NCBI RefSeq assembly: GCF_027531815.1
Contig: NZ_JAPZSK010000005.1
Coordinates: 124,001-188,000 of the forward strand
Direction: 5' to 3'
DNA from: Gemmatimonas sp.
GTDB taxonomy: Bacteria > Gemmatimonadota > Gemmatimonadetes > Gemmatimonadales > Gemmatimonadaceae
Length of the DNA: 64,000 bases
Below the pieces are notes generated by a model. It was not told the DNA's origin and made no database searches. It saw only the letters and a program-made list of their open reading frames with translations. Shown one piece after another: positions 40,108-48,460 of this stretch. Numbering within the stretch: position 1 is the first letter of the stretch; the number at the start of each line of letters is the position of its first letter. A program made the translations under genes and the position numbers.

Positions 40108-41814
40108 CTATGCCTTCTTCACTTCCTTCGCCCAGCTGTCGCGCAGCCCCACGATGCGGTTGAACACCCGCTTCTCCGGCGTGCTCCCCTCGGGCTCGGC
40201 GTAGAAATAGCCCACCCGCTCGAACTGATACCGCGACCCCAGCGGGTCATCGAGCACACCCGGCTCGGCCTTGGCGTGCTCGATGATCACCAGCGACTGC
40301 GGGTTGAGCGCACTCAGGAAATCCTGCCCCTCGGGTACGTCGTCCGGGTCGGGCTGCGCGAAGAGACGGTCGTAGAGGCGCACCTCCACGTCGGCCGCGT
40401 GCGGCGCACTCACCCAGTGAATGGTACCCTGCACCTTGCGCCCGTCGGGCGCGCTGCCGCTGCGGGTGGCGGGATCGTAGGTGCAGCGCAGCTCCACGAT
40501 TTCGCCGGCGTCGTTCTTCACGACCTCCTGGCAGGTGATGAGATAGCCGAAGCGCAGGCGCACCTCACGACCCGGCGCCAGCCGATAGAACTTCTTCGGC
40601 GGGTCTTCCATGAAGTCGTCGCGGTCCACGTACAGCTCGCGCGAGAACGGAACGGTGCGACTGCCCGTCTTGGGTACGTCGTGCGGATAATCCTGCGCCT
40701 CGAGCTGCTCGACTTGCCCCTCGGGGTAGTTGGTGAGCACCACCTTGAGCGGGTTCAGCACGCACAATCGGCGCGGCACTTCCATGTTGAGATCGTTGCG
40801 CACCGCGTGCTCGAAGGTGGCGATCTCCACCCGCGCATCCTTGCGCGCCACGCCAATCACGTCGGCAAAGGCGCGAATGGCCTCGGGGCGCACACCACGA
40901 CGGCGCAGCCCCGCGATCGTGGGCATGCGGGGATCGTCCCACCCGTTCACGTGCCCTTCGTTCACGAGACGCAGCAGCTTGCGCTTACTGAGCACCGTGT
41001 AGTCCAGCTCGAGCCGCGCGAATTCGATCTGCGTGGGCGGCTGCTCGAATCCCGCCTCCCGCACGAGCCAGTCGTAGATCTCGCGCGCATCCTTGAACTC
41101 GAGCGTACACAGCGAGCGCGTGATCCCCTCGATGGCGTCGCTCAACCCGTGCGCGAAGTCGTAGAGCGGGTAGATGCACCAGTCGTTGCCGCGCCGATAG
41201 TGGTGCGCATGACGAATGCGCAGCAGCAGCGGGTCGCGCATGATCATGTTGGGGTGCGCCATGTCGATCTTCGCGCGCAGCACCTTTGCCCCGTCGGGAA
41301 ACTCACCGGCCTTCATGCGACGCAGCAGGTCGAGATTCTCTTGCACACTGCGATCACGCCACGGGCTGGGGGTGCCCGCACTCGTCACCGTGCCGCGGTT
41401 GGTGCGGATCTGCTCCTCGTTCTGGTCGTCCACATACGCCTTGCCGTTCTGCACGAGCATCTCGGCGATGTCGTACAGCTGCTCGAAGTAGTCGGACGCG
41501 TAGTAGAGCCCGTCCCACTGGAACCCCAGCCACTGCACGTCGCGCTGAATGGCCTCCACGTACTTGATGTCTTCCGTGGCCGGATTGGTGTCGTCGAAGC
41601 GCAGGTTGCAGGTGCCGCCGAACTCCTGGGCAATGCCGAAGTTGAGGCAGATGCTCTTGGCGTGCCCCATGTGCAGGAAGCCGTTGGGCTCCGGCGGGAA
41701 GCGGGTGGCGGGGGCACGACCAAAACGGCCGGTCGCAACATCGTCCGCCACCATTTCGCGGATGAAGTCACGGCGCGGAGCCGAGGAGTTGTCGGAGATC
41801 GGAGAATCGGACAC
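40108..41814 (-). CDS. glnS: Glutaminyl-tRNA synthetase
   Basis: 568 residues, a class I synthetase that charges tRNA-Gln. The HIGH motif appears as FPPEPNGFLHMGHAKS near residue 45, the KMSKS motif as VLSKRKLLRL near 280, and the C-terminal anticodon-binding barrels as QYFERVGYF-like segments. Having GlnRS means this organism charges tRNA-Gln directly. The ATG at 41814 gives the short acidic lead MSDSPISDNS before the conserved DFIREMV. The stop is followed by the Uma2 genes in the same direction. Confidence 0.97.
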   Translation of the reverse strand: MSDSPISDNSSAPRRDFIREMVADDVATGRFGRAPATRFPPEPNGFLHMGHAKSICLNFGIAQEFGGTCNLRFDDTNPATEDIKYVEAIQRDVQWLGFQWDGLYYASDYFEQLYDIAEMLVQNGKAYVDDQNEEQIRTNRGTVTSAGTPSPWRDRSVQENLDLLRRMKAGEFPDGAKVLRAKIDMAHPNMIMRDPLLLRIRHAHHYRRGNDWCIYPLYDFAHGLSDAIEGITRSLCTLEFKDAREIYDWLVREAGFEQPPTQIEFARLELDYTVLSKRKLLRLVNEGHVNGWDDPRMPTIAGLRRRGVRPEAIRAFADVIGVARKDARVEIATFEHAVRNDLNMEVPRRLCVLNPLKVVLTNYPEGQVEQLEAQDYPHDVPKTGSRTVPFSRELYVDRDDFMEDPPKKFYRLAPGREVRLRFGYLITCQEVVKNDAGEIVELRCTYDPATRSGSAPDGRKVQGTIHWVSAPHAADVEVRLYDRLFAQPDPDDVPEGQDFLSALNPQSLVIIEHAKAEPGVLDDPLGSRYQFERVGYFYAEPEGSTPEKRVFNRIVGLRDSWAKEVKKA

Positions 41815-41887
41815 GTATGTACGGGTAAGGAGGACCCGTCAATCTAATCCTCGCCGGTATACATCGGCGGTCTCCCTACTATCTGTT

Positions 41888-41957
41888 CTCCTGCTCCCTG
41901 CTCCCTGCACCCTGCACCCTGCACCCTGCCTCCTGCTCCCCGCCCCCCGCCTCCTGC
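41888..41957 (+). repeat. Tandem heptamer array NNCCTGC upstream of an exported-protein gene
   Basis: Ten consecutive 7-base units, most often TCCCTGC, ACCCTGC or CTCCTGC, two with CCCGC in place of CCTGC. The array ends 21 bases before the start codon of the lipoprotein gene at 41979. The unit and orientation to the downstream gene match the array at 26243. Confidence 0.9.
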
Positions 41958-41978
41958 CCACCACCCCGTCCGCCCCCC

Positions 41979-43271
41979 ATGCCCCGCCGCGCCGCATCCG
42001 TCCTGCTCGTCACCGCCTTCACCCTGCCGCTGTTTGCCGGGTGCCGGGCGCCCGCGCTGGCGCACGACGGTGACGCACGCGGCGCGCAACGGCATTTCGA
42101 CGGCCTGGTGGGGGCATTCGAGTCGCGCTTCACCAATGTGACACGGCAGCCCAAGGTGCAGCACGGGCGCATGCGCATCGCGCGCTATGCCTTCGCGCCG
42201 TCGAAGCTGGCCGAGGACACCGCGATCTGGACGGCCATGCGCACGACGCGTACGGGAGCCGACCGCGCCGCCGAGTGGCAGGGGAGTCTGGTGAACAACC
42301 AGTTCCGGTTCGTGGCGCGCCACGAAACACCGCTACCCACGCGGCTGGGAGAGCAGCGTCACCACATTGCGGTGACGCAACGTCGGGAGAACGACTGGAT
42401 CTGGCACACCGTGGTGGAGCACCACGTGGGTACCATGCCGCCGCGCCGCCTGAACGAGGTGGCGCGCGCGTTTTTCGCGAGCGCCGAACGCCCCGGCAGC
42501 GCCATGCGCGTCGACTATCGCGACGCGTTTCCGCGCACCGTGGGGGCGCTCGGCCGACTGCTCACCATCGACAGCATCTTTGCCACCTCGCAGCTCGACG
42601 GCTCCACGCTGGTGGCCATGCAGATCCGCATCGACGCGCGCGACATCGCCCCCAGCTTTCCCAGCTTCGCGCGTTACCTGCAGAAGTACGTGGAGCCCGC
42701 ACGCTACCGGTACCGGCTCAGCGATCGGCTTGGGGGCGACTACTTCGATGCGCAGACGGTGAACCGCGTGCTTACCATGCGCTTCCGCACGCGCAACGGC
42801 GCGCTGCAACCCATTGCGGGGGCGGCGCGCCCCATGCCCGACACCCTCGTGCTCACCGTGGACGCCATGGCCAAGCTGGGGCTCTTCTCGGTGGGGGTGT
42901 CGAATCTCGTGGGCGAGTTCGTGCACGTGGACACACCGCGCGAGCGTGCGTGGCAACTGCGCTTCACCCGCGAGCCCAAGTGGCACTTGCCGCTCATTGC
43001 CGAACGCCTGTTGAGCAGCGCCGTCCGCCACCCGTTCGAGGGGAACGGCGTCTACTTCAAGCTGGGGCTGCGCACCGGCCCCGCCGGCCAGACGATCAGC
43101 GAACGCATTGTGGATGTGGCGGTCAAGGAGAGCGCCATCATGCGCTGGCTGGGGAACCTGGGCTTTACCGCCATGAGCGACTTCGCCGGCAGCGTGGAGG
43201 AGGAGGAGAACCGGTTCCTGGTGGAACTGTTCCGGGCGATGCGGGGAGATATGGCCGCCCTCACTCGGTGA
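41979..43271 (+). CDS. Lipoprotein of unknown function
   Basis: 430 residues with a signal sequence and lipobox PLFAGC near residue 22. I do not recognise the family. Visible are a segment like VGTMPPRRLNEVARAFFAS, an acidic stretch SVEEEENRFLVELFRAM near the C-terminus, and DRLGGDYFDAQTVNRVLTM in the middle. It shares no clear motif with known enzymes. It starts at ATG 41979 right after a slippage-prone heptamer array and is followed by a large inverted repeat. Exported and anchored, it is probably an envelope protein. Confidence 0.8.
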   Translation: MPRRAASVLLVTAFTLPLFAGCRAPALAHDGDARGAQRHFDGLVGAFESRFTNVTRQPKVQHGRMRIARYAFAPSKLAEDTAIWTAMRTTRTGADRAAEWQGSLVNNQFRFVARHETPLPTRLGEQRHHIAVTQRRENDWIWHTVVEHHVGTMPPRRLNEVARAFFASAERPGSAMRVDYRDAFPRTVGALGRLLTIDSIFATSQLDGSTLVAMQIRIDARDIAPSFPSFARYLQKYVEPARYRYRLSDRLGGDYFDAQTVNRVLTMRFRTRNGALQPIAGAARPMPDTLVLTVDAMAKLGLFSVGVSNLVGEFVHVDTPRERAWQLRFTREPKWHLPLIAERLLSSAVRHPFEGNGVYFKLGLRTGPAGQTISERIVDVAVKESAIMRWLGNLGFTAMSDFAGSVEEEENRFLVELFRAMRGDMAALTR

Positions 43272-43276
43272 CCGTC

Positions 43277-43560
43277 TGGATGGTCCGAATTTTCGGGATG
43301 GTTCGGATGGCCGGACGGTCCGGACGGTCGGATGATCGGATGTCGGACATCGGATGCATGCCGGATGTCGGAGGCCGGATACGGCGGTCGGATGTCCGAG
43401 GTCGGAGTGGATGCGTCCGGCATCCCCCCGACCTCCGGCGTCCGGGCAGGTAAATCCGACCTCCGATTTCCGACCGCCGTTTCGCGCCTCCGAATTCCGG
43501 CATTCGTCCGACCATCCGACCATCCGACCAATCCGACCTCGGACCACTCCGACTCCCCCA
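43277..43560. repeat. Large inverted repeat of TCGGA/TCCGA units (copy 1)
   Basis: The left arm (about 43277-43435) is rich in TCGGA and the right arm (about 43455-43560) in TCCGA. Read as a complement, the left arm lines up with the right arm around CCGACCGCCGT..CC..CCTCCGA, ATTCCGGCAT and ATCCGACC repeats. It starts just after the stop of the lipoprotein gene. The same core recurs at 48197. The arms could fold into a long hairpin. Confidence 0.8.
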
Positions 43561-43574
43561 CGTCGGAAAGCAAA

Positions 43575-43604
43575 GAACCCCGCACAGCTGAGCTGTCGGG
43601 GTTC
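43575..43604 (-). terminator. Rho-independent terminator on the minus strand
   Basis: GAACCCCG-C-ACAGCT pairs with AGCTGT-CGGGGTTC, and on the minus strand it is followed by TTTGCTTT. It lies 170 bases after the tRNA-Ala and would end that transcript. Confidence 0.7.
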
Positions 43605-43773
43605 AAAAACTGCCACGCGCGCCGTCATTGGAACTCTCCGTCCTACCGAACGGCGGCGGGCTTGTCTTGTATACACTGGACGATGCAGGGTGATCCAGCG
43701 TCACACAAGTGCCGGATCCGTCACGACCCGGTCTCCTTTCCGTAAATCAGAATGCTGGAAAGGTTCCGGCAAG

Positions 43774-43846
43774 TGGAGCTGAGGGGGCTCGAACCCCTGA
43801 CCTCTGCAATGCGAATGCAGCGCTCTCCCAGCTGAGCTACAGCCCC
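43774..43846 (-). tRNA. tRNA-Ala (anticodon CGC)
   Basis: A complete 73-base cloverleaf including the discriminator A: acceptor GGGGCTG/CAGCTCC, D-arm GCTC...GAGC, anticodon stem CTGCA/TGCAG with loop TTCGCAT, T-arm AGGGG-TTCGAGC-CCCCT. The anticodon CGC reads GCG codons. CCA is not encoded. No partial copies are visible nearby. Confidence 0.96.
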
Positions 43847-43865
43847 AAGTGACCCGGACAACAAA

Positions 43866-43890
43866 GGCCCCGCTCCTGTGGCGCGGGGCC
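43866..43890 (-). terminator. Hairpin with T-run on the minus strand, upstream of tRNA-Ala
   Basis: GGCCCCGC/GCGGGGCC forms an 8-bp stem with a nine-base loop, followed on the minus strand by TTTGTTGT. No minus-strand gene ends here now, so it may stop antisense reading or be a relic of a lost tRNA. Confidence 0.45.
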
Positions 43891-44002
43891 CATCGGGTAA
43901 CGGAGGGGAAGGTAGCGCGTGGCAGGGGGAAGTCAAGCGGAACGGCACAAGCCGAGGCCGCTGGTGGCAACTCCCGGAGCGCTGGGGGCGTTCACCGGCA
44001 CC

Positions 44003-45520
44003 ATGAACCGCGCCCATCCTTCCTTGCCCTACGGGGCGAACGCTGCGGGCGCGCACGCCCTCGAGTCGGAGTACGTGCGCGACCAGCTGGTACCGCGCAC
44101 CCTCGATGTGAACGGCAAGACGTATCACCCCGACGGGGAGTACGTGCTGTACTGGATGCAGTCCACGCACCGCCTCGATGAAAACTGGGCGCTGCGGGCG
44201 GCCATCCGCACCGCCAATCGCGTCCAGCGGCCGCTGGTCATTCATCAGGGACTCGACCCCACCTATCCGCACGCCAGCGACCGCCACCACACCTTCATCC
44301 TGCAGGGCGCGCGCGACACGGCGCGTCACGCGGAGCAGCTGGGGCTGTACTACCAGTTCGTGCTGCGGGCGCGGCGCGACGACGACCGCCGCGTGCTGGA
44401 TCGGCTCGCGGCGCGTGCGTATGCCGTGATCACCGACCTCTACCCCACGGCTGGCGTGCGCGAACGCACCGAGCGCTTCGGCGAGCGGGTGAACTGCCGG
44501 GTGCTGGCCATCGACAGCGTGTGCACGGTACCCAGCGGCACCTTCACCAAACCGGAGTTTGCCGCACGCACCATTCGGCCCAAGATTGCGAAGCTGCTCG
44601 ACCAGATGCTCGAACCGGTGGCGGAGGGGATGCCGCAGGTGCCCGTGAGCGAGTCGTTGCGGGCCTCGTTGCGCGACACGGTGGCCGCGGGAGGCGGGCT
44701 CACGGTGCTCCCGCTGGCCACCATGACCGACGACGACATCGCGCGCGCCGTGGCCGCGTGCGAGATCGACCACACGGTGGCCGCAGTCACGCAGCCGGGG
44801 GGCAGCGTAGCGGCGCAGGCGCGTTTTGCGCAGTTCCTGCAGCGCGGCCTCACGCACTACGACACCCAGCGCAACGAGGCCGGCAACAGCGAGGGCACCT
44901 CGCGGCTCTCGCCCTACCTGCACTACGGCCACATCGCGTCGGCGCGCGTGATTCGTGAGGCGCGCGCCGCCCGCGCCGAGGTGGGCGCGACCGCTGCTGA
45001 CCTGGAGGCATTCGTGCAGCAGGTCACCACCTGGCGCGAGTTGAGCTACAACTGGTGCGTACGCACGCGCCACTTCGACCAGCTCACCGCGCTCCCCGAC
45101 TGGGTGCAACGCACCATGGCGGAACATGCCAACGACCCGCGGCCGCAGCAGTACGACCTCGAGACGCTCGAGGGGGCACACAGCGGCGATCGCCTGTGGA
45201 ACGCCGCGCAGCACGAACTCGTGACGCAGGGGATCATCCACAACTACCCGCGCATGCTGTGGGGCAAGACCATCCTGCTCTGGACCGAGAGCTACGAGCA
45301 GGCGCGCGCCTGGATGTTTCACCTCAACGACAAGTACGCGCTGGACGGGCGAGATCCCAACAGTGTGGGCGGCATCATGTGGTGCCTCGGACTCTGGGAT
45401 CGCCCCTGGGGGAACAAGCCGGTGTGGGGCGGGCTGCGTCCCATGGTCACGCACCGTGCGAAGATGAAGTTCGATGTGGAGGGGTACATCGCCCGCGTGC
45501 AGGGGACACGGTTGCTGTAA
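44003..45520 (+). CDS. Class II CPD photolyase-like protein
   Basis: 505 residues resembling class II DNA photolyases, which use FAD and light to split pyrimidine dimers. Visible are VLYWMQSTHRLDENWALRAA at the start of the alpha/beta domain, NSEGTSRLSPYLHYGHI in the FAD region, and LWNAAQHELVTQGIIHNYPR with MLWGKTILLWTE, the class II C-terminal signature. The length is as expected. The ATG at 44003 is chosen; a longer open frame to GTG 43919 adds a non-conserved lead. Confidence 0.93.
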   Translation: MNRAHPSLPYGANAAGAHALESEYVRDQLVPRTLDVNGKTYHPDGEYVLYWMQSTHRLDENWALRAAIRTANRVQRPLVIHQGLDPTYPHASDRHHTFILQGARDTARHAEQLGLYYQFVLRARRDDDRRVLDRLAARAYAVITDLYPTAGVRERTERFGERVNCRVLAIDSVCTVPSGTFTKPEFAARTIRPKIAKLLDQMLEPVAEGMPQVPVSESLRASLRDTVAAGGGLTVLPLATMTDDDIARAVAACEIDHTVAAVTQPGGSVAAQARFAQFLQRGLTHYDTQRNEAGNSEGTSRLSPYLHYGHIASARVIREARAARAEVGATAADLEAFVQQVTTWRELSYNWCVRTRHFDQLTALPDWVQRTMAEHANDPRPQQYDLETLEGAHSGDRLWNAAQHELVTQGIIHNYPRMLWGKTILLWTESYEQARAWMFHLNDKYALDGRDPNSVGGIMWCLGLWDRPWGNKPVWGGLRPMVTHRAKMKFDVEGYIARVQGTRLL

Positions 45521-45559
45521 GTGGACGCATCGCGTGGCGGGCACCGTTACAATTCCTGC

Positions 45560-46543
45560 ATGCTCCCACTCGATCCGACCATCGTTCCCGCAGTCTCGGC
45601 GGTGCGCTCCGCCGCCGAACGGCTGCGCTCGTTTCTGCCACCCAGCCGGCTCGTGCGGCACGACGGGCTGTCACAGACGCTCGGCGTCGACGTCTGGTTC
45701 AAGCTCGAGCTGGAGAATCCCACCGGCTCGTTCAAGGTGCGTGGCGCGTACAACGTGCTGGCCGGCCTGTCGGCGGAGGAGCGCGCCAAGGGTGTGGTGG
45801 CCTCGAGCGCCGGCAACCACGGACTGGGCGTGGCGTATGCCGCGCACGCTTTCGGCACGCCGGCCATGCTGTACGTGCCGGTCAACGCGCCGCAGGTCAA
45901 GAAGGACGGCATCAGGGCGCTCGGCACCACGGTGAACGACGAGGCCGCCGATTACGACGTGGCCATGGTGATGGCCAAGGCGTACGCCGCGCGCGAAGGC
46001 ATCCGCTTCATCAACCCGTGCCTGGGGCTCGACCTGCTCGCCGGGCAGGGCACGGTGGCACTCGAGCTGCTGGAGCAGCTGCCCGCCATGCAGACGGTGC
46101 TGATTTGCACCGGGGGTGGTGGCCTGCTGGGCGGCATGGGTGGCGTGCTGCGACAGCTCGCGCCGCACGTGCGCGTGATTGGCGTGCAGAGTGAGGAGAC
46201 CGCCGCCATGACACGCAGTGTGCGCGCCGGACGGGTGGTGGACACCCCTGTCACCCCCACGCTGGCCGATGGGCTCGCGGGGCAGATCGATGACGAGGCC
46301 TTGCACATTGGTCAGGCGTGCGCCGACGATCTCCTGCTCGTGACCGAGGAGCAGTTGGGAGAAACGATCGCGTGGCTGCACCACACCACCGGCATGGCCG
46401 TCGAAGGGGCCGGTGCCGTCACCGTGGCCGCCCTCCGTCACGGGTACCTGACCGCGCCCGCCGGCCCGCTGGTGGCGGTGGTGAGCGGTCGCAACATCGA
46501 CCCGTCCCGCCTCGAAGCACTCACCACGCGCTACCCGGGGTAG
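45560..46543 (+). CDS. Threonine/serine dehydratase (PLP fold type II)
   Basis: 327 residues of the threonine dehydratase group. The PLP lysine is in NPTGSFKVRGAYNVL, the phosphate-binding turn in CTGGGGLLGGMGGVL, and SSAGNHGLGVAYAA is the usual SxGNHA-like loop. There is no C-terminal ACT regulatory domain, so this is the short catabolic type rather than feedback-regulated IlvA, or a serine racemase-like enzyme. The ATG at 45560 starts it 39 bases after the photolyase stop, so the two may share a transcript. Confidence 0.93.
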   Translation: MLPLDPTIVPAVSAVRSAAERLRSFLPPSRLVRHDGLSQTLGVDVWFKLELENPTGSFKVRGAYNVLAGLSAEERAKGVVASSAGNHGLGVAYAAHAFGTPAMLYVPVNAPQVKKDGIRALGTTVNDEAADYDVAMVMAKAYAAREGIRFINPCLGLDLLAGQGTVALELLEQLPAMQTVLICTGGGGLLGGMGGVLRQLAPHVRVIGVQSEETAAMTRSVRAGRVVDTPVTPTLADGLAGQIDDEALHIGQACADDLLLVTEEQLGETIAWLHHTTGMAVEGAGAVTVAALRHGYLTAPAGPLVAVVSGRNIDPSRLEALTTRYPG

Positions 46544-46575
46544 CCACTCGGCGGAGCTGCCCCCGGATGTACGAC

Positions 46576-46606
46576 GGGCCGGGCCCACCGTGCGGTGACC
46601 CGGCCC
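46576..46606. terminator. GC-rich hairpin between convergent genes
   Basis: GGGCCGGG and CCCGGCCC form an 8-bp stem with a 15-base loop, between the dehydratase stop and the KGG gene stop. No U-run is present. It could end both transcripts. Confidence 0.5.
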
Positions 46607-46654
46607 TGTCTCGCGAGTGGAGGGAGCGCGAGGGTCATGCCCCGCGACGAGGCG

Positions 46655-47014
46655 TCAGCGCGCCGTCGACTCGTCGACGTGGGTGATGCTGGTGCGCGGA
46701 CGGTCGGACGCCGGACGCGGCGCCCCGCCTTCTCGCGCCACCTGCAACGGCATTTCGCGATCTCCTGCCCGCGCGACGCGCGCCTGACGCGCCGCCGCAC
46801 TGCGGGATTCGCCACCCTCACGGCCGATGGTTGCCATGTGGACCCGGTCGCGACTGACGGTCACGCCGCCCTTGCGCCCGGCCTTCCGCGCTTCGTCGGA
46901 CGACCACTCGTGCGCCGTCCCCTTTTCGTGGGCCGCTCGCCCACCCTTGCTGGCGATCTCGCGCTGACGCGCGGGATCCATTGACGCAAACCCGCGTCGG
47001 CTCTTCCCGGTCAT
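46655..47014 (-). CDS. KGG-repeat stress-type protein
   Basis: 119 residues with the KGG repeats of YciG/con-10-like general stress proteins: ASKGGRAAHEKGTAHEW, KAGRKGGVTVSRDRVHM and IGREGGESRS. The rest is basic and low complexity with a tail of Arg, Pro and Thr. Such small hydrophilic proteins build up in stationary phase or under dehydration; no molecular activity is established. The first ATG (47014) is the best start. It is divergent from rnz, sharing a 245-base upstream region. Confidence 0.85.
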   Translation of the reverse strand: MTGKSRRGFASMDPARQREIASKGGRAAHEKGTAHEWSSDEARKAGRKGGVTVSRDRVHMATIGREGGESRSAAARQARVARAGDREMPLQVAREGGAPRPASDRPRTSITHVDESTAR

Positions 47015-47130
47015 ATGCCCCCCGGCCTCCGGAAGTGAATGTCAGTGGTGGAAGGGGGCCGCACCGGCCACCCCGAATCGGGCGCCGTCACACGGCCAGC
47101 ACTCCCCCGTGAACACAGCCAGCCTGTACT

Positions 47131-47203
47131 GCAAACCCCGGGCCGTAGTCACACCCAGAGGCCGGCACGGTCAGGTTACGCAAACCCGGGGCCGCAGGGA
47201 CAC
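47131..47203. repeat. Pair of 24-base direct repeats in a divergent promoter region
   Basis: GCAAACCCCGGGCCGTAGTC at 47131 and GCAAACCCGGGGCCGCAGGG at 47180, each followed by ACAC after zero to a few bases, differ at about four of 24 positions. They lie 49 bases apart between the KGG gene and rnz and could be protein-binding sites. Confidence 0.4.
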
Positions 47204-47259
47204 TGTCACGCCACCGGCATCCTGCCGGAATTCGCGGGGCACCGGTCTATATTCGACCC

Positions 47260-48198
47260 ATGCCGCTGCTCGTCCGTTTTCTCGGAACCGCCGCTTCCCG
47301 CCCCACCGCGGAACGGGGGGTGCCATCGCTCGCGCTCATTCGCGATGGGCAAACCCTGCTGTTCGACTGCGGCGAAGGCACGCAGCGCCAGATGATGCGC
47401 TACGGCGTGTCCTTCTCGCTCGAAGACCTGTTCTTCACGCACACGCACTCCGACCACATTCTGGGGATTACCGGACTCATCCGTACGATGGCGCTGCAGG
47501 GGCGCACCGAACGGCTACGACTTTGGGCCCCCCGTGGCGCGGGGAAAACGTTGCGTCAATGCATCAGTCTTGGTGGCGAGCGTACCACGTTTCCGGTGGA
47601 CATTACGGAACTGGACGCCGGCGCCTCGCTCGCCCGCGGTGAGTATCGCATCGACACCTTCGCCGTGGATCACGGCCCCTCCACCTCCCTCGGCTACGCG
47701 CTGGTGGAGGAGGAACGGAAGGGCCGCTTCAACCCCGACCTGGCCCGGGCGCTGGGCATCCCCGAGGGGCCGCTGTGGGGGCGCATTCACCGGGGCGAAC
47801 AGATCACCCTCGACGACGGGCGCGTGATTGATTCGGCGATGCTCGTGGGCGAGCGGCGACGTGGTCGGCGCGTGGTCATTACCGGAGATACGCGCCCCTG
47901 CGCCGCCACCATCGAGGCGGCGCGCGACGCCGACCTGCTCGTGCACGAGGCCACCTTCGCCGACGACGAAGCGGCGCGCGCGGTGGAAACGGGGCACTGC
48001 ACGGCGCGCGAAGCGGCCGAAGTGGCCAAGGCCGCGGGAGCGCGGCGGCTCGCGCTCACCCATATCTCGGCGCGCTACTCGCAGAACGCGCGCGAACTCG
48101 AGCGCGAAGCGAAGGCAGTGTTCGCCAATACGACCGTGGCGAAGGATGGGTACGAGGTGGAGCTGGCGTTGACGGAGGAGGAGGCGGGGCTCGGATAA
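47260..48198 (+). CDS. rnz: Ribonuclease Z
   Basis: 312 residues of the RNase Z/ElaC family, a zinc metallo-beta-lactamase-fold nuclease that trims tRNA 3' ends. The zinc motif is FFTHTHSDHILGI near residue 65, the next His in VDHGPSTSLGY, the Asp in VITGDTRPC near 210, and the final His in LTHISARYS. Both tRNAs in this window lack an encoded CCA, so they need such processing. The ATG at 47260 gives the canonical N-terminus LLVRFLGTAAS. Confidence 0.95.
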   Translation: MPLLVRFLGTAASRPTAERGVPSLALIRDGQTLLFDCGEGTQRQMMRYGVSFSLEDLFFTHTHSDHILGITGLIRTMALQGRTERLRLWAPRGAGKTLRQCISLGGERTTFPVDITELDAGASLARGEYRIDTFAVDHGPSTSLGYALVEEERKGRFNPDLARALGIPEGPLWGRIHRGEQITLDDGRVIDSAMLVGERRRGRRVVITGDTRPCAATIEAARDADLLVHEATFADDEAARAVETGHCTAREAAEVAKAAGARRLALTHISARYSQNARELEREAKAVFANTTVAKDGYEVELALTEEEAGLG

Positions 48199-48455
48199 GG
48201 TCGGATTGGTCGGACTGGTCAGAGATCGGAAGTCGGATGAATACCGGAGATCGGAGGCGGGAAACGGCGTTCGGAAATCGGAGGCCGGAGCGTGTGGGGC
48301 TGGGGCGCGATCGACGCTCCCTGCCACCCCTCCGATTTCGGACCTCCGAACGCCGTTTCCGGGCTCCGATTTCGGGCATTCAATCCGACCTCCGACATCC
48401 GACCTCCGACATCCGACACGTCCGACACATCCGACATCCGACGCCCGAACGTCGG
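48197..48455. repeat. Large inverted repeat of TCGGA/TCCGA units (copy 2)
   Basis: The left arm (48197-48293) is TCGGA-rich and the right arm (48328-48455) TCCGA-rich. The complement of the left arm and the right arm share CGAACGCCGTTTCC, CTCCGAT and ATTCA followed by TCCGAC repeats, the same core as in copy 1. It begins at the stop codon of rnz and ends just before the MFS gene stop, so it separates two convergent genes. Confidence 0.8.
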
Positions 48456-48460
48456 CGTGC

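Noticed and set aside
43721-45661. A 646-codon minus-strand frame across the photolyase gene and tRNA-Ala
   Set aside because: It runs through a tRNA and against a clear photolyase; it is a shadow frame.
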